This document shows positions 1 to 7,230 of a stretch of DNA of 64,000 nucleotides, in pieces. Position 1 is the first letter of the stretch. Each line of letters starts with the position of its first letter. The position numbers were made by a program, and so were the translations under genes. The DNA is taken from assembly GCA_002452295.1 (NCBI GenBank), contig DKEX01000096.1, positions 10,992-74,991 of the forward strand, written 5' to 3'. The notes beneath the pieces were generated by a model that saw only the letters and a program-made list of their open reading frames with translations, ran no database searches and was not told where the DNA came from. This DNA is from Firmicutes bacterium UBA6811. Lineage in GTDB: Bacteria > Bacillota > SHA-98 > UBA4971.

Positions 1-314
1 GCGCCCGCGCACGCGACCGCACCGACGCCGGCAGCGAAGCAGGTGCCGACGCCGCCCATGCGGCTTACGCCTGCCGCGCCTGCGGCACCTCTCACGCCGC
101 CCATCCCGGCCATGCCGGCCAGGCCATCCGCGCCGCGCGCCCTGTCACCGGGCCCACCGCCTGCAGCGAGTTCCTTCGCCCTTCGCAGGGCGGTTCGGTT
201 GATGTGAACGTGCGTGAACGGCCCCCACATGAAGGCGGGGAATACCGGGCCGAGGAGAGCCCCCAGGATGAGACGCCGAAACCGAGACACGACCATCCCC
301 TCCCAGCGGGTCAT
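1..314 (-). CDS. N-terminal part of a hypothetical protein, possibly Zn-dependent phospholipase C-like
   Basis: An open frame reads leftward from ATG at 314 and leaves the window at position 1 with no stop (104 codons visible). It has a short hydrophobic start, then a W-G-P-F-T-H-V-H-I-N motif near residues 30-39, then a Gly/Ala/Met-rich low-complexity stretch. A Trp-Gly-Pro-x-Thr-His start is what I recall for the zinc-dependent phospholipase C-like family, where an N-terminal Trp and His help bind zinc; this assignment is weak because the rest is outside the window. In-frame ATG and GTG codons just downstream are alternative starts. Confidence 0.4.
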   Translation of the reverse strand, partial: MTRWEGMVVSRFRRLILGALLGPVFPAFMWGPFTHVHINRTALRRAKELAAGGGPGDRARGADGLAGMAGMGGVRGAAGAAGVSRMGGVGTCFAAGVGAVACAG

Positions 315-492
315 GATGTTGCAGGAGTATAGTATGCAGTGCGGCCCGCAGGTGCCCTAAGTGCGGGCTGGGCCGTCGCTGCAGGCTCTCCAGGGCTTGC
401 CGGTGCTCGCACGCCGTGGAGCCTGGGTCTGGCCAAATGCCCGCGGGCCGAGCTATGTCGAGGCCCTCGCGACCCCGGCCGGGTTGCGCGAG

Positions 493-1602
493 CTACTCCC
501 CCAATTCGTCCAGCCCGCCAAGGTCGAAGTTTGGCGTGAATGACGAATCCTGGGACGACGGGTCCTGCATGAACCCGTTCTCCAGCCCGACCTCGTCGAA
601 GTGATCGAGGACCTCCTCGTACTCGCCGTCGGTCAGGCGGCGGTTTATCTCGGGGAAATGCTCCGCGAGGTGCACCGGCACGTACTGCGACATCACGCTC
701 ACATAGATGTCGCCGGGAAGGCTCGCCCGGATCCAGTCGAGCACCTGCTTGCTGTCGTCGGTGTGGCTGGGAAGGACGAGGTGCCTTATGAGAACGCCGC
801 GCGTCATGAGGCCGTCCGGCGAGAACCTCGCCGGCCCCACCTGCCTGTACATCTCGAGGATCGCACGCGTGGCGCGGGCGAAGTAGTCCGGGGCCGAGGA
901 ATAGCGGCCGGCGGCGCGCTCGCTACGGTACTTGAGGTCCGGCAGGTACACGTCCACGAGGCCCTCGAGGTGGACGAGGGACTCCGGCAGTTCATAGGCA
1001 TTCGTGTTATACACGATCGGGATCGCCAGGCCCTGCTCCCTCGCGAGGCGGATCGCCCAGGCCACCTGGGGCAGGAAGTGCGCCGGGGTGACGAGGTTGA
1101 TATTGCGGGCGCCTCTTTCAGCAAGGCGCAGGAAAACGGCGGCAAGCTCGGCGACGCCAACTTCCTTCCCGAATCCGCCGTGGCTTATGTCATGGTTCTG
1201 GCAGAAGACGCAACGGAGGTTGCAGTGGGAGAAGAACACCGTGCCTGAGCCGCGCGTCCCGCTTATGCACGGCTCCTCCCAGCGGTGGAGCGAGGCGAGG
1301 GCGACTTTCGGGAGCGCTCCCGCCTTGCAGAAGCCCGTTTCGCTGGCGAGGCGGTTTGCGGCGCATGCGCGCGGGCAGAGGCGGCAGGTGCGGAGGGCCG
1401 CGAGGAGCGGCTCCGGCATGCCCTCGAGGCCCGGCGGCGTCGCGGCGTCGGATGGCGGCGTCGCGGCCGGGGACCGTTGAAAGCCGTCATCGGCTGGCGC
1501 GGACTGCGGGGGGACGTCAGGCTCCCGAAAGGCGTCGGCCTGCCGGAAGGCATCGGGCTGGCAAGAGGCGTCGGACCGCCGGAGCGCGCCGTGGCTACTC
1601 AC
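493..1602 (-). CDS. PflA-like radical SAM protein
   Basis: Radical SAM enzyme of the pyruvate-formate-lyase-activase-like (PflX/YyaB-type) family. The core starts at M-P-E-P with an extra Cys motif (C-R-L-C-P-R-x-C), followed by the SAM cluster motif C-N-L-R-C-V-F-C (CxxxCxxC) and the usual N-x-N-A-Y-E and Y-L-P-D-L-K segments. The substrate is unknown. The frame is open up to 1701 inside yjbQ. The GTG at 1602 overlaps the yjbQ stop (GTGAGTAG) and gives 369 aa; the ATG at 1419 gives a family-like 308 aa. The extra N-terminal stretch is low-complexity with hexapeptide-like repeats (DAFRQA, DAFREP), so the true start could be either. It lies in one leftward run with yjbQ. Confidence 0.85.
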   Translation of the reverse strand: MSSHGALRRSDASCQPDAFRQADAFREPDVPPQSAPADDGFQRSPAATPPSDAATPPGLEGMPEPLLAALRTCRLCPRACAANRLASETGFCKAGALPKVALASLHRWEEPCISGTRGSGTVFFSHCNLRCVFCQNHDISHGGFGKEVGVAELAAVFLRLAERGARNINLVTPAHFLPQVAWAIRLAREQGLAIPIVYNTNAYELPESLVHLEGLVDVYLPDLKYRSERAAGRYSSAPDYFARATRAILEMYRQVGPARFSPDGLMTRGVLIRHLVLPSHTDDSKQVLDWIRASLPGDIYVSVMSQYVPVHLAEHFPEINRRLTDGEYEEVLDHFDEVGLENGFMQDPSSQDSSFTPNFDLGGLDELGE

Positions 1603-1993
1603 TGCTTGACACCTGAACGTGGACCTTTCTCGAGCGCGGCCCATCGAACTCGCAGAAGAAAACCCCCTGCCACGTGCCGAGCGCAAGGCCGCCGCCCTCA
1701 ACCGGGATGGTGACCGAGCTTCCGACGAGCGACGCCCTGATGTGGGACGCAGCGTTGCCCTCGACGTGCCGGTAGGCTCCGTGTTTCGGAACCATCTTCG
1801 TGAGAGCTTCGAGGATGTCGCGCGCCACGTCGGGGTCGGCGCTTTCGTTGATCGTGATGCCAGCAGTCGTGTGGGGCACGTAGACCACGCACACTCCGCG
1901 CTGGACTCCCGACTCGCGGACCAGCTTCCTGACGTCCGAGGTTATATCAACCAGTTCGTCCTGTGCCTTCGTTCTGATGGTTATGGTGTTCAA
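1595..1993 (-). CDS. YjbQ family protein (UPF0047; secondary thiamine-phosphate synthase-like)
   Basis: 132 aa, the normal length for the YjbQ/UPF0047 family. Diagnostic segments are VYVPHTTAGITINE, a His-rich patch ending H-V-E-G-N-A-A-S-H-I-R-A-S and a G-T-W-Q-G-V-F-F-C-E-F-D-G-P-R motif near the end. Family members show weak thiamine phosphate synthase activity in E. coli; the physiological role is unclear. The TTG start at 1993 has AAGGAA about 8 nt upstream. Its stop overlaps the likely start of the radical SAM gene, so the two are probably co-transcribed. Confidence 0.88.
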   Translation of the reverse strand: MNTITIRTKAQDELVDITSDVRKLVRESGVQRGVCVVYVPHTTAGITINESADPDVARDILEALTKMVPKHGAYRHVEGNAASHIRASLVGSSVTIPVEGGGLALGTWQGVFFCEFDGPRSRKVHVQVSSSE

Positions 1994-2024
1994 CTTCGCA
2001 TTCCTTCCTCGACACGCGTGTTCA

Positions 2025-2070
2025 AGGTCAACGTCAGGGTCAAGGTTCAGGTTACGGCTGTGTTACCTAC
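2025..2070. repeat. Degenerate hexanucleotide array
   Basis: Intergenic DNA upstream of yjbQ reads as a run of related six-base units (GGTCAA, CGTCAG, GGTCAA, GGTTCA, GGTTAC). It resembles other six-base arrays elsewhere in the window. The remaining intergenic DNA to 2234 shows nothing else I recognise. Confidence 0.5.
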
Positions 2071-2234
2071 TTGCACCGGTTCCAGCCGTCATCGACCTGA
2101 AACGTGACTGGGTGGGCCTCCCGCTGGACCTCGGGCCTCGTGGTGCCCCCCCCTGAGGTGCCCCTGCCGCAATGACAAAGCGCCCCTGGCCCCAGGGTGC
2201 CGCAGAGCCTTGCGATATCCTCTACCGGCCCTGA

Positions 2235-2678
2235 CTAGCCAATCGGCCAGCCGAGCGCCACGGCTGTGCCCAGCCCGACTCCAGCGAGCACCTCGAGCGG
2301 TGTGTGGCCGAGAAGCTCGCGTAGCCGCTCCTCCTTGATGCGGTGCTTCCTGTACAGGTCATCAACGATCCTGTTGACTATCCTGGCCTGCCTGCCGGCG
2401 GCTCGCCTTATTCCCGCCGCATCGTAGAGCACGATGAGCGAAAGCACCGACGCCACGGCGAAGATGGGCGAGCCCCACCCTGAGGTCCGGCCGACCGTTA
2501 CGGACATGCATGACACCAGGGTGGAATGAGAGCTCGGCATGCCCCCCGGTGTCACGAGGCACGTGAAGTCCGGCCGCCTGTGGATCACGTAGTCCACGAT
2601 GAACTTGAGCACCTGTGCTATGGCCCATGCCACGAGCGGCGCCACCAGGGCGGCGTTGGCAAGGAGCAATCTGATCAC
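2235..2678 (-). CDS. Divergent PAP2 family membrane protein (DUF212)
   Basis: 147 aa integral membrane protein of the divergent PAP2 (YuiD-like) family. The signature P-G-G-M-P-S-S-H-S (residues about 44-52) matches the PSGH-like phosphatase motif, followed by the conserved Y-D-A-A-G-I-R-R-A-A-G-R-Q-A motif and a late L-G-H-T-P-x-E-V segment. Three to four hydrophobic helices. The natural substrate is unknown. The GTG start at 2678 overlaps the ybaK stop (GTGA), so translation is probably coupled. Confidence 0.88.
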   Translation of the reverse strand: MIRLLLANAALVAPLVAWAIAQVLKFIVDYVIHRRPDFTCLVTPGGMPSSHSTLVSCMSVTVGRTSGWGSPIFAVASVLSLIVLYDAAGIRRAAGRQARIVNRIVDDLYRKHRIKEERLRELLGHTPLEVLAGVGLGTAVALGWPIG

Positions 2679-3166
2679 CTCGTGCGATCCTCGGCGATGT
2701 CGGCGACCGTCCCGCCGGTGAGGCGGATGAGGTCGGAAGGAGCGATTCTGAAGAGGCTGCGTGGCGTGCCGGCCGCGGCCCAGATCTCCGCGTGCTGGAG
2801 GAGGTCCCGGTCTATGAATACCGGGACATGCGCCCTGAGGCCGACAGGCGGCACGCCGCCGATGGCGAACCCCGTGACCTCGCGCACCGTGTCAGCGTCC
2901 GCCTTCGTCACCGCGCCGCCGCCTGCGAGCGCGGCGAGCTTGCGGACGTCCACGCGGTTGGACCCCGAGGCCACCGCCATGACCGGTCTGCCGCCGGCCA
3001 GGAAGACGAGGCTCTTCGCGATCTGGCTTACGCTCGCGCCCACGGCCTCGGCCGCCTGTGCCGACGTGGCGGTGCTCTCCGCAAGCTCGCGCACAACCGA
3101 CGGGCACCCGAGCGCGCGCAGGGCTTCCTGCACTTTCAACGACGATGGGTGGAGATCGTTCGCCAC
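2675..3166 (-). CDS. YbaK/EbsC family aminoacyl-tRNA deacylase
   Basis: 163 aa YbaK/ProX-type editing domain. Visible are the conserved Lys in Q-I-A-K-S-L-V-F, the S-G-x-N-R-V-D segment, and the G-F-A-I-G-G-V-P-P-V-G motif that lines the active site. Family members hydrolyse misacylated tRNAs (for example Cys-tRNA(Pro) or Ala-tRNA(Pro)) in trans; which one applies here cannot be told. First gene of the leftward pair with the PAP2-like gene. Confidence 0.88.
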   Translation of the reverse strand: MANDLHPSSLKVQEALRALGCPSVVRELAESTATSAQAAEAVGASVSQIAKSLVFLAGGRPVMAVASGSNRVDVRKLAALAGGGAVTKADADTVREVTGFAIGGVPPVGLRAHVPVFIDRDLLQHAEIWAAAGTPRSLFRIAPSDLIRLTGGTVADIAEDRTR

Positions 3167-3344
3167 GCGGTCACGTCCTCGGCTCGAGATTGGCTGCTGC
3201 CGCCCATTTCGGCGGCCACTCGCCCCATTCCATCTTAGTGTCGGCCGGCCCAGGTGTCAACGCCTTTCCTGCAGGTCTCCACCCCTCTCGAACCTCACAC
3301 GAGCGTGTGCTCCCCGTCACCGCGCTGGCGTTGCGACCCACCCG

Positions 3345-3353
3345 TGGTATAAT
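3345..3353 (+). promoter_or_regulatory. Extended -10 promoter
   Basis: TGGTATAAT: a perfect TATAAT (3348-3353) preceded by TGn, an extended -10 element. No good -35 box is seen at the usual spacing. It lies about 110 nt upstream of the SCP2-like gene. Confidence 0.65.
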
Positions 3354-3462
3354 TGTCCCGGAATCTTCCGAGGGGTCGCCTTCCAGGACGCAGCCGCGGC
3401 GTAACGCCCGGAATCTAACGGCGTTTCACACAACTGAACTGACGCGAAAGGTGGGGGTACCG

Positions 3463-3861
3463 GTGAGTGGTTACGAGTCTCGGGAGCAGCTTCGGAGAGT
3501 GGTCAAGCACGTGGTGGATCTCATCAAGTCGGACGCAAGGGTTCTGAAGGCGAGCGAGGGTTCGAGCTTCACGGTGGGGTTCGCCATCACGGACCTCGAC
3601 GAGACCTTCCTTCTCACCTTCAAGGACGGCGAGATAGGCGGCGAGGTGGGGGCGGACATCACGCCCGCCCAGATCAAGCTCACGATGGACAGCGAGACCT
3701 TCGACGGCGTGTTCGGCGGCGCCGTGGACCCCATGGGGGCGGCGATGTCCGGTCAGATCATGTTCTCGGGGGATCTGGGCCTCGCCATGAACCTGCTCGG
3801 CGTGGTGGACGACCTGCGCAGGATATACACGACCGCGAAGGCGCAAGCCGAGACCGCCTGA
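3463..3861 (+). CDS. SCP2 sterol-binding domain-like protein
   Basis: 132 aa. The central and C-terminal part (F-x-I-T-D-L-D-E-T-F-L-L-T-F-K-D-G, D-I-T-P-A-Q-I-K-L-T-M-D-S-E-T-F, then G-A-A-M-S-G-Q-I-M-F-S-G-D-L-G-L-A-M-N-L) has the fold pattern of the SCP2 lipid-binding family. The ligand is unknown. The frame is open upstream, but GTG at 3463 is preferred: AAGGTGGGGG ends about 8 nt before it, and it lies downstream of the TATAAT at 3348. Only 25 nt separate it from rlmD, so the two are probably co-transcribed. Confidence 0.75.
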   Translation: MSGYESREQLRRVVKHVVDLIKSDARVLKASEGSSFTVGFAITDLDETFLLTFKDGEIGGEVGADITPAQIKLTMDSETFDGVFGGAVDPMGAAMSGQIMFSGDLGLAMNLLGVVDDLRRIYTTAKAQAETA

Positions 3862-3886
3862 GGACCGCCGTGTGGCGTAGAAGAAA

Positions 3887-5728
3887 ATGGCGCAAGATCA
3901 GGTCTTCAGCATCCAGATCGTTGGTCTGAACCACTCGGGCGAGGGAGTCGGCAGGAAGGACGGCCGCGTGGTGTTCGTGCCGTACGCGGCTCCCGGCGAC
4001 CTCGCTCGGGTCAGGGTCGTGGAGGAGAGGCGCGGGTTCGCCAGGGCTGAACTCCTGTCGCTCGAGAAGGAGTCGCCCGACAGGGTGCTCCCGCCATGCC
4101 CGCTGTATCTGCAGTGCGGCGGATGCCAGCTCCAGCACATCTCATACGACGCGCAGCTTGCCTACAAGAAGCGCCGGGTGGAGCAGGCACTGCGGCGCAT
4201 CGGCAAGCTCGAGGGTGTGCCTGTTGGAGATTGCCTCCCGGCCCCCCGGACGTTTCATTACCGGAACAAGGCGAGGTTTTCGTACTCCGCCTGCCTGCCG
4301 CCGGGACGGGCGGCAAGGGTGTCTCAGCAGCAGGCGCCGTGCGATGGATCTCTGGGTGCAGGCGAGCTAAGCGTGGGCGACCCGGGCAAGCCATGCGGTA
4401 CTCGTGGCATCCGGGATCCCCGCGATGTCGGGGAGACCAGGAGTGCCGGCGACGCCTGGGGTGGCCGGGGCGGCCGGGGCGGCCACGGTGGCCACAACGG
4501 CTGCAACTGTCGCTGCGCGGATGATGCCCGGAGCGGGTTCGTGTCAGGGTTCTACGGCCGCCGCACCCACGACGTGGTGGACTTGAACGAGTGCCTGATC
4601 CAGAGCGACACCAACAACAAGGTCTTCCAGGCGCTGAACGCTCTTGTGACTGAGCGCGCCATCCCGGTATACGGCGACGGCATCCTCGACGAGGGGATTC
4701 TCAAGCATCTTGTGGTCCGATGCGCAGGCGACGGCGAACAGGCCCTTGCCGTGCTTGTTGGGTCCGGCGGGCCTCTTCGCGACGTCGACCAGGTCGCGCT
4801 TGACCTCATGGCCAGGGTGCCCGAGCTTGTGGGGGTGGTCGAGGAGACCGAGGACGTGGTCTCGGCCGCGAGCGGGACGTCCACCCCAGGCCTGTCGCGT
4901 GGCGTGGGGCCAGGTCGGGACGCGAGGCCAAGGTCCTGGGGGCACGCATCCCCCACGGTTGTGAGGGGCACCGGCTTGCTGCGCGAGCACATTCTCGGCC
5001 TTGAGTTCGTGGTATCGGCGGAGTCGTTCCTCCAGGTCAACCCCGAAGGCATGGAGGTGCTCTACCGCGAGGCGCTGCGCGCCGCGGGCCTCTCCGGGGA
5101 TGAGGTGGTCCTCGACGCTTACTGCGGCGTCGGCACCATCTCGCTCCTCCTCGCCCGCGAGTGCCGGCATGTGTACGGTATCGAGGCGGTGTGCGCTGCC
5201 GTCGCGGACGCGAGGAGGAACGCCGGGCTCAACCGCCTTGAGAATTGCACATTCATCGCGGGCAGGGCGGAGGACGTGCTTTCCGGACGGTCCGGGCGAC
5301 CACCGGGACGCCCGGGACGAACGGCGTACGCTGGAGGCGAGAGGGACCGTCAGGCAGTACGCGCCGTGCTCGGCGTCGGTGGTGGCACCGCTGGGAACCT
5401 GGGCTATGAAGAGACGAAGCGCGACGAGCATGCTCCGAGCCGAGGGTGGGAGGCGGGGTGGGAGACCAGCGCCCTGACGCGCTGCGTGGACGTGGTGGTG
5501 CTCGATCCTCCGCGGGCGGGGTGCGGCGGGCACGCGCTTCACGCCGTTGCCCACCTGGAGCCGGACCGAACCGTGTACGTTTCCTGCGACCCCGAGACCC
5601 TCGCTCGCGACCTCGCGCTTCTCGCCCGGGCCGGTTACCGAACGGCGTCGGTGCAGCCGGTGGACATGTTCCCCCAGACTGCACACACCGAGGCTGTTGC
5701 ATTGCTGTTGAGATCCTCCTTGGATTGA
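3887..5728 (+). CDS. rlmD: 23S rRNA (uracil-C5)-methyltransferase RlmD/RumA family, with low-complexity inserts
   Basis: SAM-dependent m5U methyltransferase. N-terminal TRAM domain (about residues 3-60). The [4Fe-4S] ligands are C71, C77, C80 and C236. The SAM-binding motif is V-L-D-A-Y-C-G-V-G-T-I-S, then L-D-P-P-R-A-G-C and the catalytic Cys in Y-V-S-C-D-P (about residue 567). At 613 aa it is much longer than the usual 430-470 aa. The excess is in three non-conserved inserts: about 138-215 (Gly/Arg/Cys-rich, including G-G-R-G-G-R-G-G-H), a Gly/Pro/Arg stretch after E-D-V-V-S-A-A-S, and a third before the LDPPR motif. All catalytic parts survive. RlmD and the RlmCD/TrmA paralogues cannot be told apart with certainty. 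Confidence 0.88.
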   Translation: MAQDQVFSIQIVGLNHSGEGVGRKDGRVVFVPYAAPGDLARVRVVEERRGFARAELLSLEKESPDRVLPPCPLYLQCGGCQLQHISYDAQLAYKKRRVEQALRRIGKLEGVPVGDCLPAPRTFHYRNKARFSYSACLPPGRAARVSQQQAPCDGSLGAGELSVGDPGKPCGTRGIRDPRDVGETRSAGDAWGGRGGRGGHGGHNGCNCRCADDARSGFVSGFYGRRTHDVVDLNECLIQSDTNNKVFQALNALVTERAIPVYGDGILDEGILKHLVVRCAGDGEQALAVLVGSGGPLRDVDQVALDLMARVPELVGVVEETEDVVSAASGTSTPGLSRGVGPGRDARPRSWGHASPTVVRGTGLLREHILGLEFVVSAESFLQVNPEGMEVLYREALRAAGLSGDEVVLDAYCGVGTISLLLARECRHVYGIEAVCAAVADARRNAGLNRLENCTFIAGRAEDVLSGRSGRPPGRPGRTAYAGGERDRQAVRAVLGVGGGTAGNLGYEETKRDEHAPSRGWEAGWETSALTRCVDVVVLDPPRAGCGGHALHAVAHLEPDRTVYVSCDPETLARDLALLARAGYRTASVQPVDMFPQTAHTEAVALLLRSSLD

Positions 5729-6052
5729 AGTCCGGGGATTCCTGAAGGCATTAGACTCAAGGCTGGTTGGCAGCCATGTCCGTCCAGAGCATTTCTGTCC
5801 GGGTCTCGTCGGTGCTGCCACCTAAGGCCGGCTCAGTGACCCGCCCCGGATGCGTTGGCTTCCCGCAGGAAGGTTGGTCGCACCGGGCGGCGGCCCCGGT
5901 AGCCCGCGCTACCGCCAGGCCGATGGGATGCACTCTGGAAACCTTGAAATCTTGCGTGCAGAAGGCGGACTCAAGCTCCCCGTCTCCACAACCGCACACC
6001 CTACGTACATAGCTGTGGAATCCGGTGCATTCGGCATGGGAGGCGAACGATT
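5729..6052. other. Non-coding gap, 324 nt
   Basis: No convincing gene or RNA between rlmD and glpP. The last 20 nt carry the glpP ribosome binding site (GGGAGGCGA). Confidence 0.5.
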
Positions 6053-6667
6053 ATGAGGGCATCACACGGAGGGCCTGCCGCCGGGCAGGCGCTGCCGGTC
6101 TCGCATCTTGCGAGGCATCCAGCGATCCCGGCGCTCAGGCGCGCGGCCGAGGTGGACGAGGCCGCACACTATGGTGCAACCTTGATCTTCTTCCTCACGG
6201 GCACCATTTATGAACTGCGGGACGTGGTCGCCCGGGCCGCAGCCGCCGGGCAGCAGGTGTTCTGCCACGTGGACCTGCTGCAGGGGATAGGCAAGGACCC
6301 GGTAGGTATGAGGTGGATTGCGAGGGAGATCGGCGTGAATGGCATCCTGACGACCAGGAGCTCACTCATAAAGGCCGCGAAAGACGAGGGCCTCGTGGCG
6401 GTGCAGCGTCTTTTCGTGCTGGATTCGGAATCGCTCAGGACAGGGCTTTCGGTGCTTGCGTCATCCAGGCCCGACGCGGTGGAGATCCTGCCGGCGCTCG
6501 TGCTGCCTAACATCATCCACCGACTGCCTCTCGACGCCATATCGCCGTTCATAGCAGGCGGCCTCGTGGAGACCGCGCCAGAGCTGGAGGCAGTGCTCGC
6601 CACGGGTGCCCTTGGCGTGTCCACCAGTAAGAAGGAGCTGTGGGGTTACACGAGAGAAGTCACGTAG
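6053..6667 (+). CDS. glpP: Glycerol-3-phosphate-responsive antiterminator GlpP
   Basis: 204 aa, the standard length. The family is a TIM-barrel RNA-binding regulator. Visible motifs: F-F-L-T-G-T-I-Y-E-L-R-D-V-V near residue 45, F-C-H-V-D-L-L-Q-G-I-G-K-D, G-I-L-T-T-R-S-S-L-I-K-A-A-K, the Q-R-L-F-V-L-D-S-E-S segment, E-I-L-P-A-L-V-L-P, and the C-terminal G-A-L-G-V-S-T-S-K-K-E-L-W. In Bacillus, GlpP with glycerol-3-phosphate binds glp leader mRNAs and prevents termination. Here a terminator-like hairpin lies just downstream (6776) in front of a GlpA-type gene. GGGAGG is 8-9 nt before the ATG. Confidence 0.93.
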   Translation: MRASHGGPAAGQALPVSHLARHPAIPALRRAAEVDEAAHYGATLIFFLTGTIYELRDVVARAAAAGQQVFCHVDLLQGIGKDPVGMRWIAREIGVNGILTTRSSLIKAAKDEGLVAVQRLFVLDSESLRTGLSVLASSRPDAVEILPALVLPNIIHRLPLDAISPFIAGGLVETAPELEAVLATGALGVSTSKKELWGYTREVT

Positions 6668-6775
6668 GGTTGCAGGAGTTCGCAGCTTTTTGATGAATAC
6701 ACATATAGCGAACCAAAGTTGAGGCAGAATCCGCCATAGGTGCGGCGTAAGCTGCTGACGTTACGGCGCGGAGAT

Positions 6776-6829
6776 AAGGAGAAGGCCGGAACGGAGAGCG
6801 TTGTTTTCCGTTTTGGTGCTTCTCCTTTT
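6776..6829 (+). terminator. Leader hairpin with U-run, candidate GlpP target
   Basis: AAGGAGAAG (6776-6784) pairs perfectly with CTTCTCCTT (6819-6827). Inside it, CGGAACGG pairs with CCGTTTTG through Watson-Crick and G-U pairs. TTTT follows at 6826-6829. This is an intrinsic terminator about 400 nt before the glpA-like start and 110 nt after glpP. It may simply end glpP, or be the attenuator controlled by GlpP, as in the Bacillus glpD leader. Confidence 0.65.
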
Positions 6830-7230
6830 ATGTTTGGTATGTTTGGCACGCATGTGCGAGTGACAGGTGAGAGTTCCGCTATGCCTGAGTCTGTCGCGTG
6901 GCATTGTTCGGGGGGCCACGCAAGCCGGGACGCCGTCAGCCCTAGGCTCACGTTTGCAGGTTGACGTGGGGTGCGCGCATTGCTCCCGGGCTCAAGTGCG
7001 GCTTCGCATGCACCGGGCAGCCGGTTGCGGCGGCCCGGCGGGGCGGGTGCCGGCTGAGCGCATACTCATACTGGATGAGCAGGCATTACAGGAGAAAAGC
7101 GAACCGGGCGGAGTGGACGGGAGATCATGAGAGAGTCCTATCTGCCAGGCCCGTTGCTCGTTGCTCGTCAGCGCATTACACTTCGCTTGCTGCACGCGCG
7201 ACGGGGCTTGTTGGAGGCTGGACTTTCTTT
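6830..7230. other. Non-coding leader region upstream of glpA-like gene
   Basis: About 400 nt without a convincing gene. Together with 6668-6775 this is the most AT-rich part of the neighbourhood. I found no strong sigma-A promoter; short frames here lack family signatures. Confidence 0.4.
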
